Positions 33,201-43,532 are shown, counted from the stretch's first letter. The stretch: DNA of 64,000 bases from Halobaculum saliterrae (GCF_009831625.1 NZ_WUUS01000002.1:390225-454224), one strand, 5' to 3'. Notes: generated by a model not told the origin, from the sequence alone. Made by a program: numbers and translations.

Positions 33201-35879
33201 TCACTCGACGACCGAGACGACCGCACGGGCACCGGCGACGGCCGTTTCCGCCGCGGACTGACCGGGATCCCCGGCGGCGACGACGAGGGTGTTGCGACCG
33301 GAATCGAGCGACACGGATGTCTCGAAGGACCCGCCGTTCACGGAGAGGAGTTCGGCGTCGCCGTCGACGGCGACCGCGACGACCGGAGCGTCCGTCTCGC
33401 CAGCGATCGTCACCTCCGTGGAGTCGACGGTGTTGTCCGGGAGAGACACGTCGAGCGTCGGTTCCTCCGGCGGACCGTAGTCGTATCGTTCTCGGACGGC
33501 CGCCGGAGTTCCGGACGGTCGGCCGGCGTCGATGCCGTTGGCGAGGCGCACGAACGCGGCGTGGCTCCACGACAGCGGCGTCGCGCTACCCGTCCCCTCA
33601 CCGAACGCCCAGTCGTAGTCGGTTCCGTCTTCGCGGTCCCACACCTGTTCGGGGAGCAGTCGTCCCTCGTTCGCGAAGCCCGCGAGCGTCGAGAGCAGGG
33701 CCGTCGGGCGGTCTGGTCCGGACTCGGTTCCGGCGGCGAGCTCGTACTCGGCGCGTTCTCCGGTGAGAAGCGGCCACAGGCGACCGTGCGTGTCGGTTCC
33801 AACGGGGAACGGCGCACCGTTCTCGCCCTCGCCGTAGCCGTCGCCGGTGTAGCGGTGGAACGCCGGTCCGTGAGGTGTCTCCACGCGGATGTCCTCGTCG
33901 ACGACGGCGACCGACTGCTCGATCACCTCGTCGTCTGCCGGGAACACGCCCAACCTGACGAGTTCGAGGAAGCCGGCGTCGATCACGTTCCGCTCGTCGA
34001 ACGTGCGACCGCCGTTCGCCAGCGACCGCTCGGTTCCGTCGTCGGGATCGCGGTTGCCGTTGATCCTGAAGTAGTACGGCGGGTTGTGCCGGTCGGTTCC
34101 CTCGCGGGTGACGCACCACTCCCGTACCCCTCGGCGGAAGCGGTCGGCGGTCGCGAGCCACACCAGTGTGTCCGCTGTTCTTCCCCGCTCGATTGCGACG
34201 TCGGCGGCCGAGACGAGCCCCGCGATCTCGGCGGCGATGGTTGAGGGAGACAGTCCGCCCTCCTCCTCCCAGCGCTCCTGCCCGGTACCCGGTCCGTTCC
34301 GGAGGACGTAGTCCGCGGAGGTGGCCACGTCGGCGTAGCCGAACGCGAGGTCGTCGAACGAGCGCCCGTGTTCGCCGGAGACGCGCCGCGCCAACACGAG
34401 CGGGAAGGCGACCTCATCGAGTTGCTCGCCGCCCCACCGAGTTCGACCGTCGACGTAGGTGTTCTGTGGAACGAACCCGCCCTCCCGCTGTTGCACGTCG
34501 AACAGGTACTCGGCCGCGGCGATCGCCGCCTCCGGCTTCCCCATCGCCTCGAGCGCAGTGAACGACTGGTAGAGGTCCCGCGACCAGACGTAATGATAGC
34601 CCACGTCCGACGGATCCGTCGCCGGAACGACCTCGCCCCACGGGACACACGGGCTCGCGACGCCGGCGCCGGGATACGTCGCGTCCTCGGCGGCACGAAG
34701 CGCCATCGCGCTCGTCCGATACAGCGGTTCGAGTGTCGCGTCCCCGGCGACGCTGTCGGGCACGTCGACGCCGTCAAGCCACGAGCGCCACCCGGCGCGG
34801 TACGACTCCCGCGCGTCCTCGAACCCGTCGGCGACGGACTCGCGCGCGACTGCGACGGCGGCGGTCGGATCGGGTCCCTCTGCGAACCCGAGCGCGAGGG
34901 TCGCGTCGGTCGATCCGGACCCCAACCGCCCGACCAACGCGGCGTTCCCCGACGCCTCGCGCGAGCGCTCGCTCTCGATCCCACGTCGCAACAGCCGCGC
35001 GGTCGCAGGATCGCCCACCGGCGTCACGGTGGCCCACTCGAACCCTGGATCCGCGGCGAGGCCGAGCGACACGTCGTACCCGTCGCCGTCGCCATCGCGG
35101 ACGACGCCGCCGTCGCTCGTGTCTGTCACCGACAGGACGGCGTGGCCGTCGGCGGTCGCCCGGGCGTGGCGGTCCCCGGCCGTGCCGGTCGTCACGGCGG
35201 GACGACAGACAGCGTACACGGAGAGGTCCTCGCCGCCGGCGTCGAATGTCACGTCCGCGACCACGGCGTCTCGCTCGGGATCGGCGACGTACTCCACGTC
35301 GAGCGTCCACGCGCGAGAGGCGGACTCGAACTCGTGGCGGTAACAGAGCGCGTCGTCGGCGGTCGGGACCACCGTTCGCTTGACGTCATCCTCGACCCGC
35401 CGGTCCAACTCGGCGGTCCGGGCGGCGTACCCCTCGCCGTCGGCGACAAGGAAGTCGAGCCGTCGAACGTTCAGGAGGTCGACGCGCGGGAACCGAACCC
35501 CGGTGAGGGCGCCGCGGGTCAGGGTGTACCAGACTCGCCCGTCGTCGTCGCCGCCGGCGGCGCCGGCACCGGACCCGTTGCCGACCGCGGTGCCGACGCC
35601 GACCTTCTCGCCGGTCGTCCAGAACGGGGCGAGCTCGATATCGTCCGCCTCGGGTCGCGGAGTGGAGGTGCCGCCGTCGGAGGGTGTCCGCGTCCCCTCA
35701 CCCGAATCCGTGGCGCCGGTACCGGCGTTCTCGGAGCCCGACCCGCCGCAGCCGGCGAGTCCCCCGAGCCCGGTCGCGGCCGCGCCCGCGAGAAACTCCC
35801 TGCGAGCCGGGATACCCTCCCGATCGGCGCCACGACTGCCCGGTTCCGTCTCGTCGCGCTCCGTGTCGCGTCCCGTCAT
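33201..35879 (-). CDS. Exported GH15 glucoamylase/glucodextranase-like lipoprotein
   Basis: The 892-residue protein starts at ATG 35877-35879 (MTGRDTERDE). It carries RREFLAGAAATGLGGLAGCGG, a Tat lipobox, so it is anchored outside the cell. A Ser/Thr-rich linker is followed by a glucodextranase-type N-domain (FWTTGEKVGVGTAVG, WYTLTRGALTGVRFPRVDL). The GH15 (alpha/alpha)6 barrel has VGYHYVWSRDLYQSFTALEAMG, EEEGGLSPSTIAAEIAGLVSAAD, NVIDAGFLELVRLG and LLPEQVWDRED. A C-terminal beta-domain (PTLDVSLPDNTVDSTEVTIAGETD) completes it. It should release glucose or short oligosaccharides from starch outside, for uptake by the adjacent ABC system. Confidence 0.92.
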   Translation of the reverse strand: MTGRDTERDETEPGSRGADREGIPARREFLAGAAATGLGGLAGCGGSGSENAGTGATDSGEGTRTPSDGGTSTPRPEADDIELAPFWTTGEKVGVGTAVGNGSGAGAAGGDDDGRVWYTLTRGALTGVRFPRVDLLNVRRLDFLVADGEGYAARTAELDRRVEDDVKRTVVPTADDALCYRHEFESASRAWTLDVEYVADPERDAVVADVTFDAGGEDLSVYAVCRPAVTTGTAGDRHARATADGHAVLSVTDTSDGGVVRDGDGDGYDVSLGLAADPGFEWATVTPVGDPATARLLRRGIESERSREASGNAALVGRLGSGSTDATLALGFAEGPDPTAAVAVARESVADGFEDARESYRAGWRSWLDGVDVPDSVAGDATLEPLYRTSAMALRAAEDATYPGAGVASPCVPWGEVVPATDPSDVGYHYVWSRDLYQSFTALEAMGKPEAAIAAAEYLFDVQQREGGFVPQNTYVDGRTRWGGEQLDEVAFPLVLARRVSGEHGRSFDDLAFGYADVATSADYVLRNGPGTGQERWEEEGGLSPSTIAAEIAGLVSAADVAIERGRTADTLVWLATADRFRRGVREWCVTREGTDRHNPPYYFRINGNRDPDDGTERSLANGGRTFDERNVIDAGFLELVRLGVFPADDEVIEQSVAVVDEDIRVETPHGPAFHRYTGDGYGEGENGAPFPVGTDTHGRLWPLLTGERAEYELAAGTESGPDRPTALLSTLAGFANEGRLLPEQVWDREDGTDYDWAFGEGTGSATPLSWSHAAFVRLANGIDAGRPSGTPAAVRERYDYGPPEEPTLDVSLPDNTVDSTEVTIAGETDAPVVAVAVDGDAELLSVNGGSFETSVSLDSGRNTLVVAAGDPGQSAAETAVAGARAVVSVVE

Positions 35880-35984
35880 GACGTGCCACCCCACGCCCAT
35901 AGGTAAAAAGAACGACGAAATACCACTTCACAAATCGCGGTCAGAGGGAAAGAGCTAAACCGTGGTACCCGATCACATCGGACC

Positions 35985-37139
35985 ATGGCCACCGTCCGAT
36001 TGGAGAACCTGCGGAAGACCTTCGACAGCGGCCGGCTCGTCGCGGTCGACGACCTCTCGCTGTCGGTCGACGACGGGGAGTTCCTCACGGTCGTCGGGCC
36101 GTCCGGGTGTGGGAAGTCGACGACCCTCCGGATGATCGCCGGGCTGGAGCGCCCGACCAGCGGGAGCGTCGTCATCGACGGCGAGGACGTAACCGACCAG
36201 CACGCGCGCAAGCGAGACGTGGCGATGGTGTTCCAGAACTACGCGCTGTACCCCCACAAGACGGTCATGGGGAACATGGAGTTCGGGCTCCGGATGAGCA
36301 CCGACCTCTCGAAGGAGGACCGTCGCGAGCGGGTCCGCGAGACGGCCGAGATGATGGACATCGAGGAGCTGCTGGAGGACAAGCCGAGCGAGCTCTCCGG
36401 TGGGCAGAAACAGCGCGTCGCGCTCGGGCGCGCCATCGTCCGCGAGCCGGACGTCTTCCTGTTCGACGAGCCGCTGTCGAACCTCGACGCGAAGCTCCGA
36501 ACCTCGATGCGCACCGAGATCCAGCGCCTCCAGGACGAACTGGACATCACGGCGATCTACGTCACCCACGATCAGGAGGAGGCGATGACGATGGGCGACA
36601 AGATCGCTATCCTCGACGACGGCGAACTCCAACAGACCGGCCGCCCGACCGACGTGTACGACGACCCCACCAACGAGTTCGTCGGCGGCTTCGTCGGGTC
36701 GCCGTCGATGAACGTGCTCGACGCCGTCGTCGACAACACCGACGCCGGGGTCACCATCCGCGGCGTCTCCGCCGACTTCGCCTACGACCTCTCCCCCGAG
36801 TTCGCGGACGTCCTCGAGGGTGTCGAGGAGGTTCGGATGGGCATCCGTCCGGAGGACATCCGCGTCGCGGAGGCGGGCGACGCCAGCATCGCCACGACCG
36901 TCGACGTGGTCGAGCCGATCGGCTCCGACAACTACCTCTACCTCGACCTCGGCCCGGAGTTCATCGCCCGCGTCGCCAGCGGGATCACGCCCGACGCCGG
37001 CGAGGGGATCGAGATCACGTTCGACGAGACCGACGTCCACCTCTTCGACCCGAGCACCGGGAAGTCGCTCACTCACGGCGTCGCCGTCGCGGGCTCGGAC
37101 GCCAGCACGCCCGCCGAGGCCGAGCCGACCGCGGACTGA
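35985..37139 (+). CDS. Sugar ABC transporter ATPase, MalK/UgpC type
   Basis: The 384-residue protein has Walker A (VVGPSGCGKSTTLRMIAGLE, about residue 36), Q-loop (VFQNYALYPHKTVMGNMEFGLRM), signature LSGGQKQRVALGRAIV, Walker B (DVFLFDEPLSNLDAKLR) and the switch His in VTHDQEEAMTMGDKIAILDDG. A C-terminal TOBE/OB domain (residues 240-370) places it in the MalK/UgpC/MsmX group that energises carbohydrate importers. It is transcribed divergently from the glucoamylase and away from its permeases, 4 kb off, but no other ABC permease lies near. The last 15 residues are a disordered acidic tail. Confidence 0.93.
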   Translation: MATVRLENLRKTFDSGRLVAVDDLSLSVDDGEFLTVVGPSGCGKSTTLRMIAGLERPTSGSVVIDGEDVTDQHARKRDVAMVFQNYALYPHKTVMGNMEFGLRMSTDLSKEDRRERVRETAEMMDIEELLEDKPSELSGGQKQRVALGRAIVREPDVFLFDEPLSNLDAKLRTSMRTEIQRLQDELDITAIYVTHDQEEAMTMGDKIAILDDGELQQTGRPTDVYDDPTNEFVGGFVGSPSMNVLDAVVDNTDAGVTIRGVSADFAYDLSPEFADVLEGVEEVRMGIRPEDIRVAEAGDASIATTVDVVEPIGSDNYLYLDLGPEFIARVASGITPDAGEGIEITFDETDVHLFDPSTGKSLTHGVAVAGSDASTPAEAEPTAD

Positions 37140-37310
37140 CGGCTCCGACCGTTCGGCGGCGGCTACCGAGTCTCCGTGGACAGCGACAGGCCTCTCCACG
37201 ATCGACCTGTCAGCCGATCCGATGAGTGACACCGGAGTTACCGCCTGTCATCGATGTCCGCGAGCGCTTATGCCGGTCTCGACGCTACGCGTACACAGCC
37301 GATTTCGACC

Positions 37311-37967
37311 ATGTCTCAAGAGAAATCCGACTACGCTGACGACACCGACCTCGACGCGACGCTCGACGAACTCCCGGACGAGGGGACGATCGAGGAGACC
37401 GCCGACAACCTCCGAGCCAACGGGTTCGAGGTCGTGGTCGTGGACTCCGCAGACGAGGCCCTGGAGACGATCCAGTCACGGATCCCCGCCGGCGCTTCCG
37501 TGATGAACGGGCACTCGACGACGCTCGAGGAGGTCGGCTTCGCCGAGTACCTCTCGGAGGGCGACCACGAGTGGGAGAGCCTCGCCGACGAGATCTGGGG
37601 CATCGACGACGACGAGGAGCGGCAGGCCGCCCGACGGAAGTCCCAGACGGCGGACTACTTCCTCGGCGGCATCAACGCGATCGCCCGGACCGGCGAGCTC
37701 GTCGCTGCGGACCGCTCCGGAAGCCGGATCGGCGCGTACCCCTTCGCCGCGGGGAACGTCCTCATCGTCAGCGGCGTCAACAAGATCGTGCCGACGCTCG
37801 ACGACGCCCTCGACCGACTGGAGTCGGTTGCGTATCCGCTGGAGAACGAACGTGCGAAGGAGGCGTACGGCGTCGAGTCCGAGATCGCGAAACAGCTCAT
37901 CTTCCGGCAGGAACTCGAGCAGGACCGGACGACAGTGGTGCTCGTCCGCGAGCAGCTCGGGTACTGA
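37311..37967 (+). CDS. LUD-domain (LutC/YkgG-like) protein
   Basis: The 218-residue protein starts at ATG 37311 (MSQEKSDYADDTDLDATLDELPDEG). The LUD fold is visible in TADNLRANGFEVVVVDSADEALETIQSRIPAGASVMNGHSTTLEEVGF and TADYFLGGINAIARTGELVAADRSGSRIGAYPFAAGNVLIVSGVNKIVPTLDDAL. LutC-type proteins take part in lactate oxidation, but single LUD proteins of this size also occur alone with unknown function, as here. No LutA/LutB genes are nearby. Confidence 0.85.
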   Translation: MSQEKSDYADDTDLDATLDELPDEGTIEETADNLRANGFEVVVVDSADEALETIQSRIPAGASVMNGHSTTLEEVGFAEYLSEGDHEWESLADEIWGIDDDEERQAARRKSQTADYFLGGINAIARTGELVAADRSGSRIGAYPFAAGNVLIVSGVNKIVPTLDDALDRLESVAYPLENERAKEAYGVESEIAKQLIFRQELEQDRTTVVLVREQLGY

Positions 37968-38031
37968 ATAGACCGACTCGATTCCTCCCTCCGTTCTGAG
38001 AGGCGCGGCCCGTGGGTCCCGAGCGGCCGGT

Positions 38032-40161
38032 TCAGTCGTCGGCCGGAACCGGGTCCTCGTCGCGGTCCGCGAACGCGCCGAGATCGTTCAACAGCGCCGT
38101 CGACGCCAGCCTGATCGCGTGAGGCCAGCCCAGCGGCGTCGCGCTGTCGGGGGTCCCGTCGTCGAAGAACTGCTCGGGGAGGAACCCGCCGGGAACCGTG
38201 AGCGGGCCGTCCGGCCCGACGAGATCGAGCAGTTCGCGCGACCGGTCGACGAACGCCTCGGATCTGGCGTCGTCGGCGTCGGCGAGGAGCGCGGCGACCT
38301 CCGCGGCGGCGTTCGCGCCCCACGCCGTCGAGACGGTCCAGATCTTCTCGTGCCCCTGACCGCGCTGGCGCCAGCCGTCGCCCTCGTAGCGGACCAACCC
38401 GGCGACGTCGCTCGCGTCGGGATCGTGGAACAGGCCGTCGACCGTCGCGTCGACGTGCGAGACGAGTCGGTCGCGACGGACGTCGTCGACATCGCCGATC
38501 GCGGCGTACGCGCGGTGGGCGTCGGCGAGCGCGAACGTCGCCGAATCGTAGCGTCCGTCGAGGCTGCCGTCGTCGCGCTCGCGCACCGCGAACGCGCCGC
38601 GGTCGGGAACCCACAGGTCGTCGAGGGAGTCGTACAGCAGCGCCGCGCGATCGGCCGCCTCGACCGCCCGCCCGAACCGTTCCGCCCCCAGCGCCGCGAC
38701 CGCGGAGAACGCGGCGAGGAAGCGCGCGGCGGTGTGGGTGAACCGGCCCCCCGCGTCCTCCCAGGCGTTCTGACAGGCGACCGGGCGGTGGTCGTCGGCC
38801 ACCGACGCGATCAGTCCGTCGAGACCGTCGTCGATGGCCCCGGCGATCTCCCCGGCGAGCGGGTCGTCCTCCGGCAGGCGGTCGAGCAGTCGAGCGAGGA
38901 ACGCGACGACGCTCGCTGTCTGGTCCGCCTGGTACTCCACGTTCTCGCCGGCCTCCATCCGGGCGTTCGCCCACCCCGGCGCCAGCGCGCCGTTGCGTGG
39001 CCACACGCGGTGGGGCCAGGTGCCGTCGGGGAGCTGCGTGTCGAGATACGCTCGCGCGCTCCGGCGGTGCCAGTCCTCGAGGCCGAGGTCGAACGCCGCG
39101 TCGGCGTCCAGCAGGAACCCGGATATCTCGGCGTCGTCCCGGAACCAGGTGTAGCCGTACCCGCCCGAGTGGACGTAGTGCGGATCGAAGTCGGGGCCGG
39201 CGATCCGCATCCCGGTCGGCGCCGACAGCAGCGACAGCACGCGGAGGTCGTCGACGGCCGCGTTCGTGCGCGGTACGCCCGACGGGACCGTCACTGCGGC
39301 GTCGCCGTCGACTGCGAGGTCTCGGAGCTTCTGCACGTCGGCGACGTCCTCGACCAGGTCGTCCACGGTCTCGAGTGCCGCCTCGCGGTCGGTCTCAACG
39401 CCGTCGGTGAGCAGCGTCGCGACCGCGGCGACGCCGTCGGCGAACCCCGTCGACGCGACGACGTGGCCGCCGAGGTGGTCCTCCTCGCGTCGATCGCCGA
39501 GGGAGTCGGCGCCACGTTCGTGTGGCTCGGGGGCGAGCACGGCGTCGGGGCCGGCCGGGAGCCCGCCGCCGATCACGTCGAGGTCTGGTGCCGCGAGGAA
39601 GTCGCGCTCGCGGTCGTGGAACACCTCCACCGCGCGCGAGTGATGGAGCTGCCCTACTCGCGCGTCGCGGCCCTCGGGGGCGAACGTACAGCCGACGAGC
39701 AGCGACGCGTCGAGGCTGTCCGCGAGTTCGGCGTCGTCGAACGCGACGCGCGTCACGTGGGCCTCGCCCGCGTCCGTCTCGACTGCGAGGTCGAACCGAC
39801 GGACGCCGCCGACCGGCGTCTCGTGAACGGTCTCGACCAGCGTCGTCGACGCGTGATACGACTGCTCGCCCTCGCCGGGTTCGATAACGGCGGTCCCGTC
39901 GTCGGCGCGCCGAACCGCGTCGTCGTCCCAGTCGAGATCCGCGGGCGGGTCATCGATCCGGAGCGCGAACCGGGAGTCGGCGAGGCCGAAGCGCCCGGAC
40001 AGCGGGTACCCGAAGTCGCGGACCCCCCCGTCGGGCGCGACGTGGAGCAGGCGGCCGCCGGCGCCCGAGAACAGCCCGGCGGTGGTACGCCGCTCGCCGG
40101 GGAACCGGGTCGGGTGATCCCGGTTGCGTTTGTGGTCGTCGAGTGCGTCACGTAGTCGCAT
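38032..40161 (-). CDS. Cytoplasmic GH15 glucoamylase-like enzyme
   Basis: The 709-residue protein starts at ATG 40159-40161 (MRLRDALDDHKRNRDHPTRFPGER), the conserved form; an ATG at 40188 adds nine residues. There is no signal peptide. An N-terminal beta-sandwich (about 1-250) precedes the catalytic barrel with YVHSGGYGYTWFRDDAEISGFLL, LPDGTWPHRVWPRNG, EYQADQTASVVAFL, GQGHEKIWTVSTAWGANAAAEV and FLPEQFFDDG. It probably cleaves glucose from imported maltodextrins, working after the ABC importer. It is divergent from the GH13 gene, sharing the 40162-40263 promoter gap. Confidence 0.88.
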   Translation of the reverse strand: MRLRDALDDHKRNRDHPTRFPGERRTTAGLFSGAGGRLLHVAPDGGVRDFGYPLSGRFGLADSRFALRIDDPPADLDWDDDAVRRADDGTAVIEPGEGEQSYHASTTLVETVHETPVGGVRRFDLAVETDAGEAHVTRVAFDDAELADSLDASLLVGCTFAPEGRDARVGQLHHSRAVEVFHDRERDFLAAPDLDVIGGGLPAGPDAVLAPEPHERGADSLGDRREEDHLGGHVVASTGFADGVAAVATLLTDGVETDREAALETVDDLVEDVADVQKLRDLAVDGDAAVTVPSGVPRTNAAVDDLRVLSLLSAPTGMRIAGPDFDPHYVHSGGYGYTWFRDDAEISGFLLDADAAFDLGLEDWHRRSARAYLDTQLPDGTWPHRVWPRNGALAPGWANARMEAGENVEYQADQTASVVAFLARLLDRLPEDDPLAGEIAGAIDDGLDGLIASVADDHRPVACQNAWEDAGGRFTHTAARFLAAFSAVAALGAERFGRAVEAADRAALLYDSLDDLWVPDRGAFAVRERDDGSLDGRYDSATFALADAHRAYAAIGDVDDVRRDRLVSHVDATVDGLFHDPDASDVAGLVRYEGDGWRQRGQGHEKIWTVSTAWGANAAAEVAALLADADDARSEAFVDRSRELLDLVGPDGPLTVPGGFLPEQFFDDGTPDSATPLGWPHAIRLASTALLNDLGAFADRDEDPVPADD

Positions 40162-40263
40162 GTTGCGATCGGGTGGGTCCCGGGTCATAATACTTGTTGT
40201 AATCCTATTTCAATCGTTCACGATTCCGGAACGCTCAAGCACCACGGGGAAGCGCACACGGCC

Positions 40264-42642
40264 ATGACCGAACACGCCGACTCCGCCGCACGCGACGGAG
40301 GGGGTCCGAGCCCAGCCCCAGACGACCCGACGCACCATCCCGGGCCGCCGCGCACGACCAGCGTGGGCGAGTCGATCGAGCTCGCGCCGCGGAACCTCGA
40401 CGCCGTCGTCGACGTCGGGCCGGACGGGGCGGCGACCGAGAACGACGGACACGGGCGGTTCTCGTGGGTCATCGTCGACGCGCCGGCCGACAGCGATGCG
40501 TCACTCGACCCCGCCGACACATCCGGCCAGGCCGCCGGTGACAGCGCCGTGACTCACTTCGCGCCGGACGTTCCCGGCACCTACCGGGTCGAGTTGACCG
40601 CTCCCGACGGCGCCCACGAACAGACGGTCCGTGCGTACCCGGACGAGCGGGCGGACGCGACGCTGCGCGTCGGGAAAGGCGACTTCGACGCGCCGACGGC
40701 GCGCGTGACCCCGGATCGGGTCTCTGTCGCCGGGCCGTTCAACGACTGGAACGTCGCCGAGATCCGGCCGTACGACGACGGCGAGTTCCTCGCGATCGAC
40801 GTGCGCCTCCCGCCGGGAGAGCACCTCTACTCGTTCGCGCTGGACGACCGGCTCGCGGACGGCGTGATGGGCGAACACGCCGTCCCCGGTCCCGGCCGTC
40901 CCAGACTCCACCTCGACGCCGCGGACGAGGGCGACGAGGTCGTCGTCTCCGCGGACGCGGAGGCGGCGCCCGGCGGTCCCGATCCGGCGGCGACCCCCGA
41001 AGGCGAGCAGCCGACCGTCGAATGGCTGTTCGACGGTCGTGACGGCCTCTCGGCCGACCACGAGTCGGTCACTATCGACGGCGACACGGTGCGCATCGAC
41101 CGGACGGCGCTCCCCGCCGACGGCGTCGCGCGGGTCCATGCCGTGCCCGTCGCCGACCGGTACGGCGTGATGGACACCGTCGAACTCTCCGCGACGGACG
41201 GCGGATCCCACGGGGATGACTCGACGACGGCGGTCCGACCCAACGACCCGCCGGAGTGGGCGTCGTCGCCGACGATCTACGAGGTGTTCGTCCGGTCGTT
41301 CGCGGGTGAGACGCCCGACACGACGTTCCGGGAGATCGAGCGGCGAGTGCCGTACATCGATTCCCTCCACGTCGACGTGCTGTGGCTCACGCCGGTGCTC
41401 CAGAGCCCGACGACCCACGGCTACCACATCACGGACTTCTCCCGGACGGCCGACGACCTCGGCACGCGCGCGGAGTTCGAGTCGTTGGTCGAGACGTGTC
41501 ACGACCACGGGATCCGGGTGGTGTTCGACCTTGTGATCAACCACACCTCGCGGGACCATCCCGCGTTCCAGCTCCACTCGGCCGGCGTCGACGCGTTCGC
41601 CGAACAGTACCCCCGTCGCCCGGCCGCGGAGAACCCCTCCGACGTGGAGTGGGCCGGGGAGGGGACGCCCTCGTTCCGCTTCAACTGGGAGCGGATCCCC
41701 GACCTGAACTACGACTCGCCGACAGTCCGCGCGTGGATGCTGTCGGTCGTCGACGAGTGGGCCGACGTGGTCGACGGCTTCCGGTGCGACGTGGCGTGGG
41801 GCGTCCCGCACGGCTTCTGGAAGGAGGTCGCCGAGCGCCTTCGCAGGCGCAGCCCCGAGTTCCTCCTGCTCGACGAGACGATCCCGCGGGATCCGTTCAT
41901 GCACGAGGCGGAGTTCGACATGCACTACGACACGACCCTGTACGACACGCTCCGCCGGATCGGCTCGGGCGACGTCGACGCCGACGCCGTCCTCGACGCG
42001 ATCGACGCCTCCGCGGTGCAGGGCTTCCCGCGTGCGGCCGTCCAGATGCGCTACGTCGAGAACCACGACGAGGACCGGTATCGCGCGGAGTGCGGAACCG
42101 AGGCGCTCCGGGCGGCTGCGGCGGCGACGTTCACGCTCCCGGGCGCGCCGATGGTGTACTACGGACAGGAGCGCGGAATGACCGACTACCGCGGCGAGAT
42201 GTCGTGGCACGACGGCGACACCGAACTCACCGACTACCACCGCAGGCTGGCGGCTGCCCGCCGCGAGCACGACGCGTTGCGCGCCGGGACGGTCGCCCGG
42301 ATCGGCTACGAGGTCCGTGGCGACGACGTCGGAGCAGGGAACGGAACCGGCGGCGCCCTCGGGATCGTCGGCGGCGACGATGGGAGCGCCGGAGCCGGCG
42401 GCGCCGGCGCGGAGGCGGTCACCGCGTACGTTCGTGAGTCGAGCGAGGAGCGACTCGCAGTCGCGATCAACTTCGGCGCCGGGGAGGCGACCGTCGAGCT
42501 CGCGGACCCGGTCGATCCGACCGACCTCATCACGGGACACGACGTGGGTGCCGACGGTGACGACGGCTCCGAGGACGGTGTCGAGGGTGGTTCGACCCGT
42601 GTCGTCCGCGTCGACGACGTCGTCGTGTGCCGGCTCCGTTGA
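40264..42642 (+). CDS. GH13 alpha-amylase-family enzyme (cyclomaltodextrinase/neopullulanase-like)
   Basis: The 792-residue protein has no signal peptide. An N-terminal part with a CBM48-like module (TPDRVSVAGPFNDWNVAEIRPYDDGEFLAIDVRLPPGEHLYSFALD, about residues 150-200) precedes the catalytic domain from about 335 (SSPTIYEVFVRSFAGETPD). All four GH13 regions are present: DLVINHTS, GFRCDVAWGVP (nucleophile Asp), FLLLDETIP (acid Glu) and VENHDEDR. YYGQERGM and a C-terminal sandwich end it. It acts on imported maltodextrins or cyclodextrins; exact specificity cannot be read. The very acidic low-complexity inserts are typical halophilic adaptations. Confidence 0.9.
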   Translation: MTEHADSAARDGGGPSPAPDDPTHHPGPPRTTSVGESIELAPRNLDAVVDVGPDGAATENDGHGRFSWVIVDAPADSDASLDPADTSGQAAGDSAVTHFAPDVPGTYRVELTAPDGAHEQTVRAYPDERADATLRVGKGDFDAPTARVTPDRVSVAGPFNDWNVAEIRPYDDGEFLAIDVRLPPGEHLYSFALDDRLADGVMGEHAVPGPGRPRLHLDAADEGDEVVVSADAEAAPGGPDPAATPEGEQPTVEWLFDGRDGLSADHESVTIDGDTVRIDRTALPADGVARVHAVPVADRYGVMDTVELSATDGGSHGDDSTTAVRPNDPPEWASSPTIYEVFVRSFAGETPDTTFREIERRVPYIDSLHVDVLWLTPVLQSPTTHGYHITDFSRTADDLGTRAEFESLVETCHDHGIRVVFDLVINHTSRDHPAFQLHSAGVDAFAEQYPRRPAAENPSDVEWAGEGTPSFRFNWERIPDLNYDSPTVRAWMLSVVDEWADVVDGFRCDVAWGVPHGFWKEVAERLRRRSPEFLLLDETIPRDPFMHEAEFDMHYDTTLYDTLRRIGSGDVDADAVLDAIDASAVQGFPRAAVQMRYVENHDEDRYRAECGTEALRAAAAATFTLPGAPMVYYGQERGMTDYRGEMSWHDGDTELTDYHRRLAAARREHDALRAGTVARIGYEVRGDDVGAGNGTGGALGIVGGDDGSAGAGGAGAEAVTAYVRESSEERLAVAINFGAGEATVELADPVDPTDLITGHDVGADGDDGSEDGVEGGSTRVVRVDDVVVCRLR

Positions 42643-42708
42643 ACACGGAACTTCCCGACCGGGGCGCCGACCGAACTCCCTTTTCCCCGTCGGGCCGAAG
42701 TCGACCCC

Positions 42709-43350
42709 ATGAACGACCCGGCGGACGATCGGGAGGACGCGGCAGACCCGGTCGACACGGGCGACGCGATAGACACGGCTGACGCGATCGACACGGTCGA
42801 TGACTCACGAGTCACCGACGATGGCGAGGAGGGGCGGCCGGACGAGCCGGCCCGAACCGTCGGGGAACTCGTCGAGTACTGTCGGCTTCAGGCCGGACTG
42901 CTCGCGGGCCGCGTCGAGACGATGGCCGAGGAGGCGACCGACCGGATCGACGAGATCGACGAGGAGATCGCGGCCCTCCGTGAGGATCTCGATGCGGCGG
43001 ACGGTGACGTCTCCGACGGTGTCGCCGGCGGCGACGGAGACGGGAGCGAGATCGGATCGGGCGGCGACGACGGGGACATGGCGGCGGCGCTGGCGGACGC
43101 GGAGTCCGACCTCCAGCGCAAACAGGCGATGGTCGAGGCGACCGAGTCGCGGATGCGGCTGTTTCAGGAGCTGTCGACCGCCTACCTCGAACTCGCCGAG
43201 GACCTGATCGAGTCGTTGGAGTCGGGGGACGCCGACCCCGACGAGGCCGTCTCGCGAGTCGTCTCCTTCGAGGTCGAACGGGACGCGCCCGCGTACTTCG
43301 AGGAACGGGAGACGCTGGCCGAGGTCGCCGCCGAGAACGGCGAGGACTGA
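42709..43350 (+). CDS. Acidic coiled-coil hypothetical protein
   Basis: The 213-residue protein begins with a repetitive acidic N-terminus (DTGDAIDTADAIDTVDDS). Two predicted coiled-coil helices follow (VGELVEYCRLQAGLLAGRVETMAEEATDRIDEIDEEIAALREDL and DAESDLQRKQAMVEATESRMRLFQELSTAYLELAEDLIESL), separated by a Gly/Asp linker. No enzymatic motif is seen. It follows the GH13 gene on the same strand by 66 bases and precedes TrmB, but there is no evidence for a role in sugar metabolism. Confidence 0.65.
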   Translation: MNDPADDREDAADPVDTGDAIDTADAIDTVDDSRVTDDGEEGRPDEPARTVGELVEYCRLQAGLLAGRVETMAEEATDRIDEIDEEIAALREDLDAADGDVSDGVAGGDGDGSEIGSGGDDGDMAAALADAESDLQRKQAMVEATESRMRLFQELSTAYLELAEDLIESLESGDADPDEAVSRVVSFEVERDAPAYFEERETLAEVAAENGED

Positions 43351-43532
43351 CCGGGTCCCGGGGGCACGTGTGGCTCCGAACCGCGTCAGCGCACGCGGTC
43401 CTCTTCGCCGTCCACGACCGTGAGACCCGAACCGTTGTGGGGAGACAGTCGCCAGTCCATAGCGCGGACACGCCGACGCGGGCGGGCGCACGGACCGGGA
43501 GTTATACGGTTCCCCGTCGGCCTGTGTGGGCT

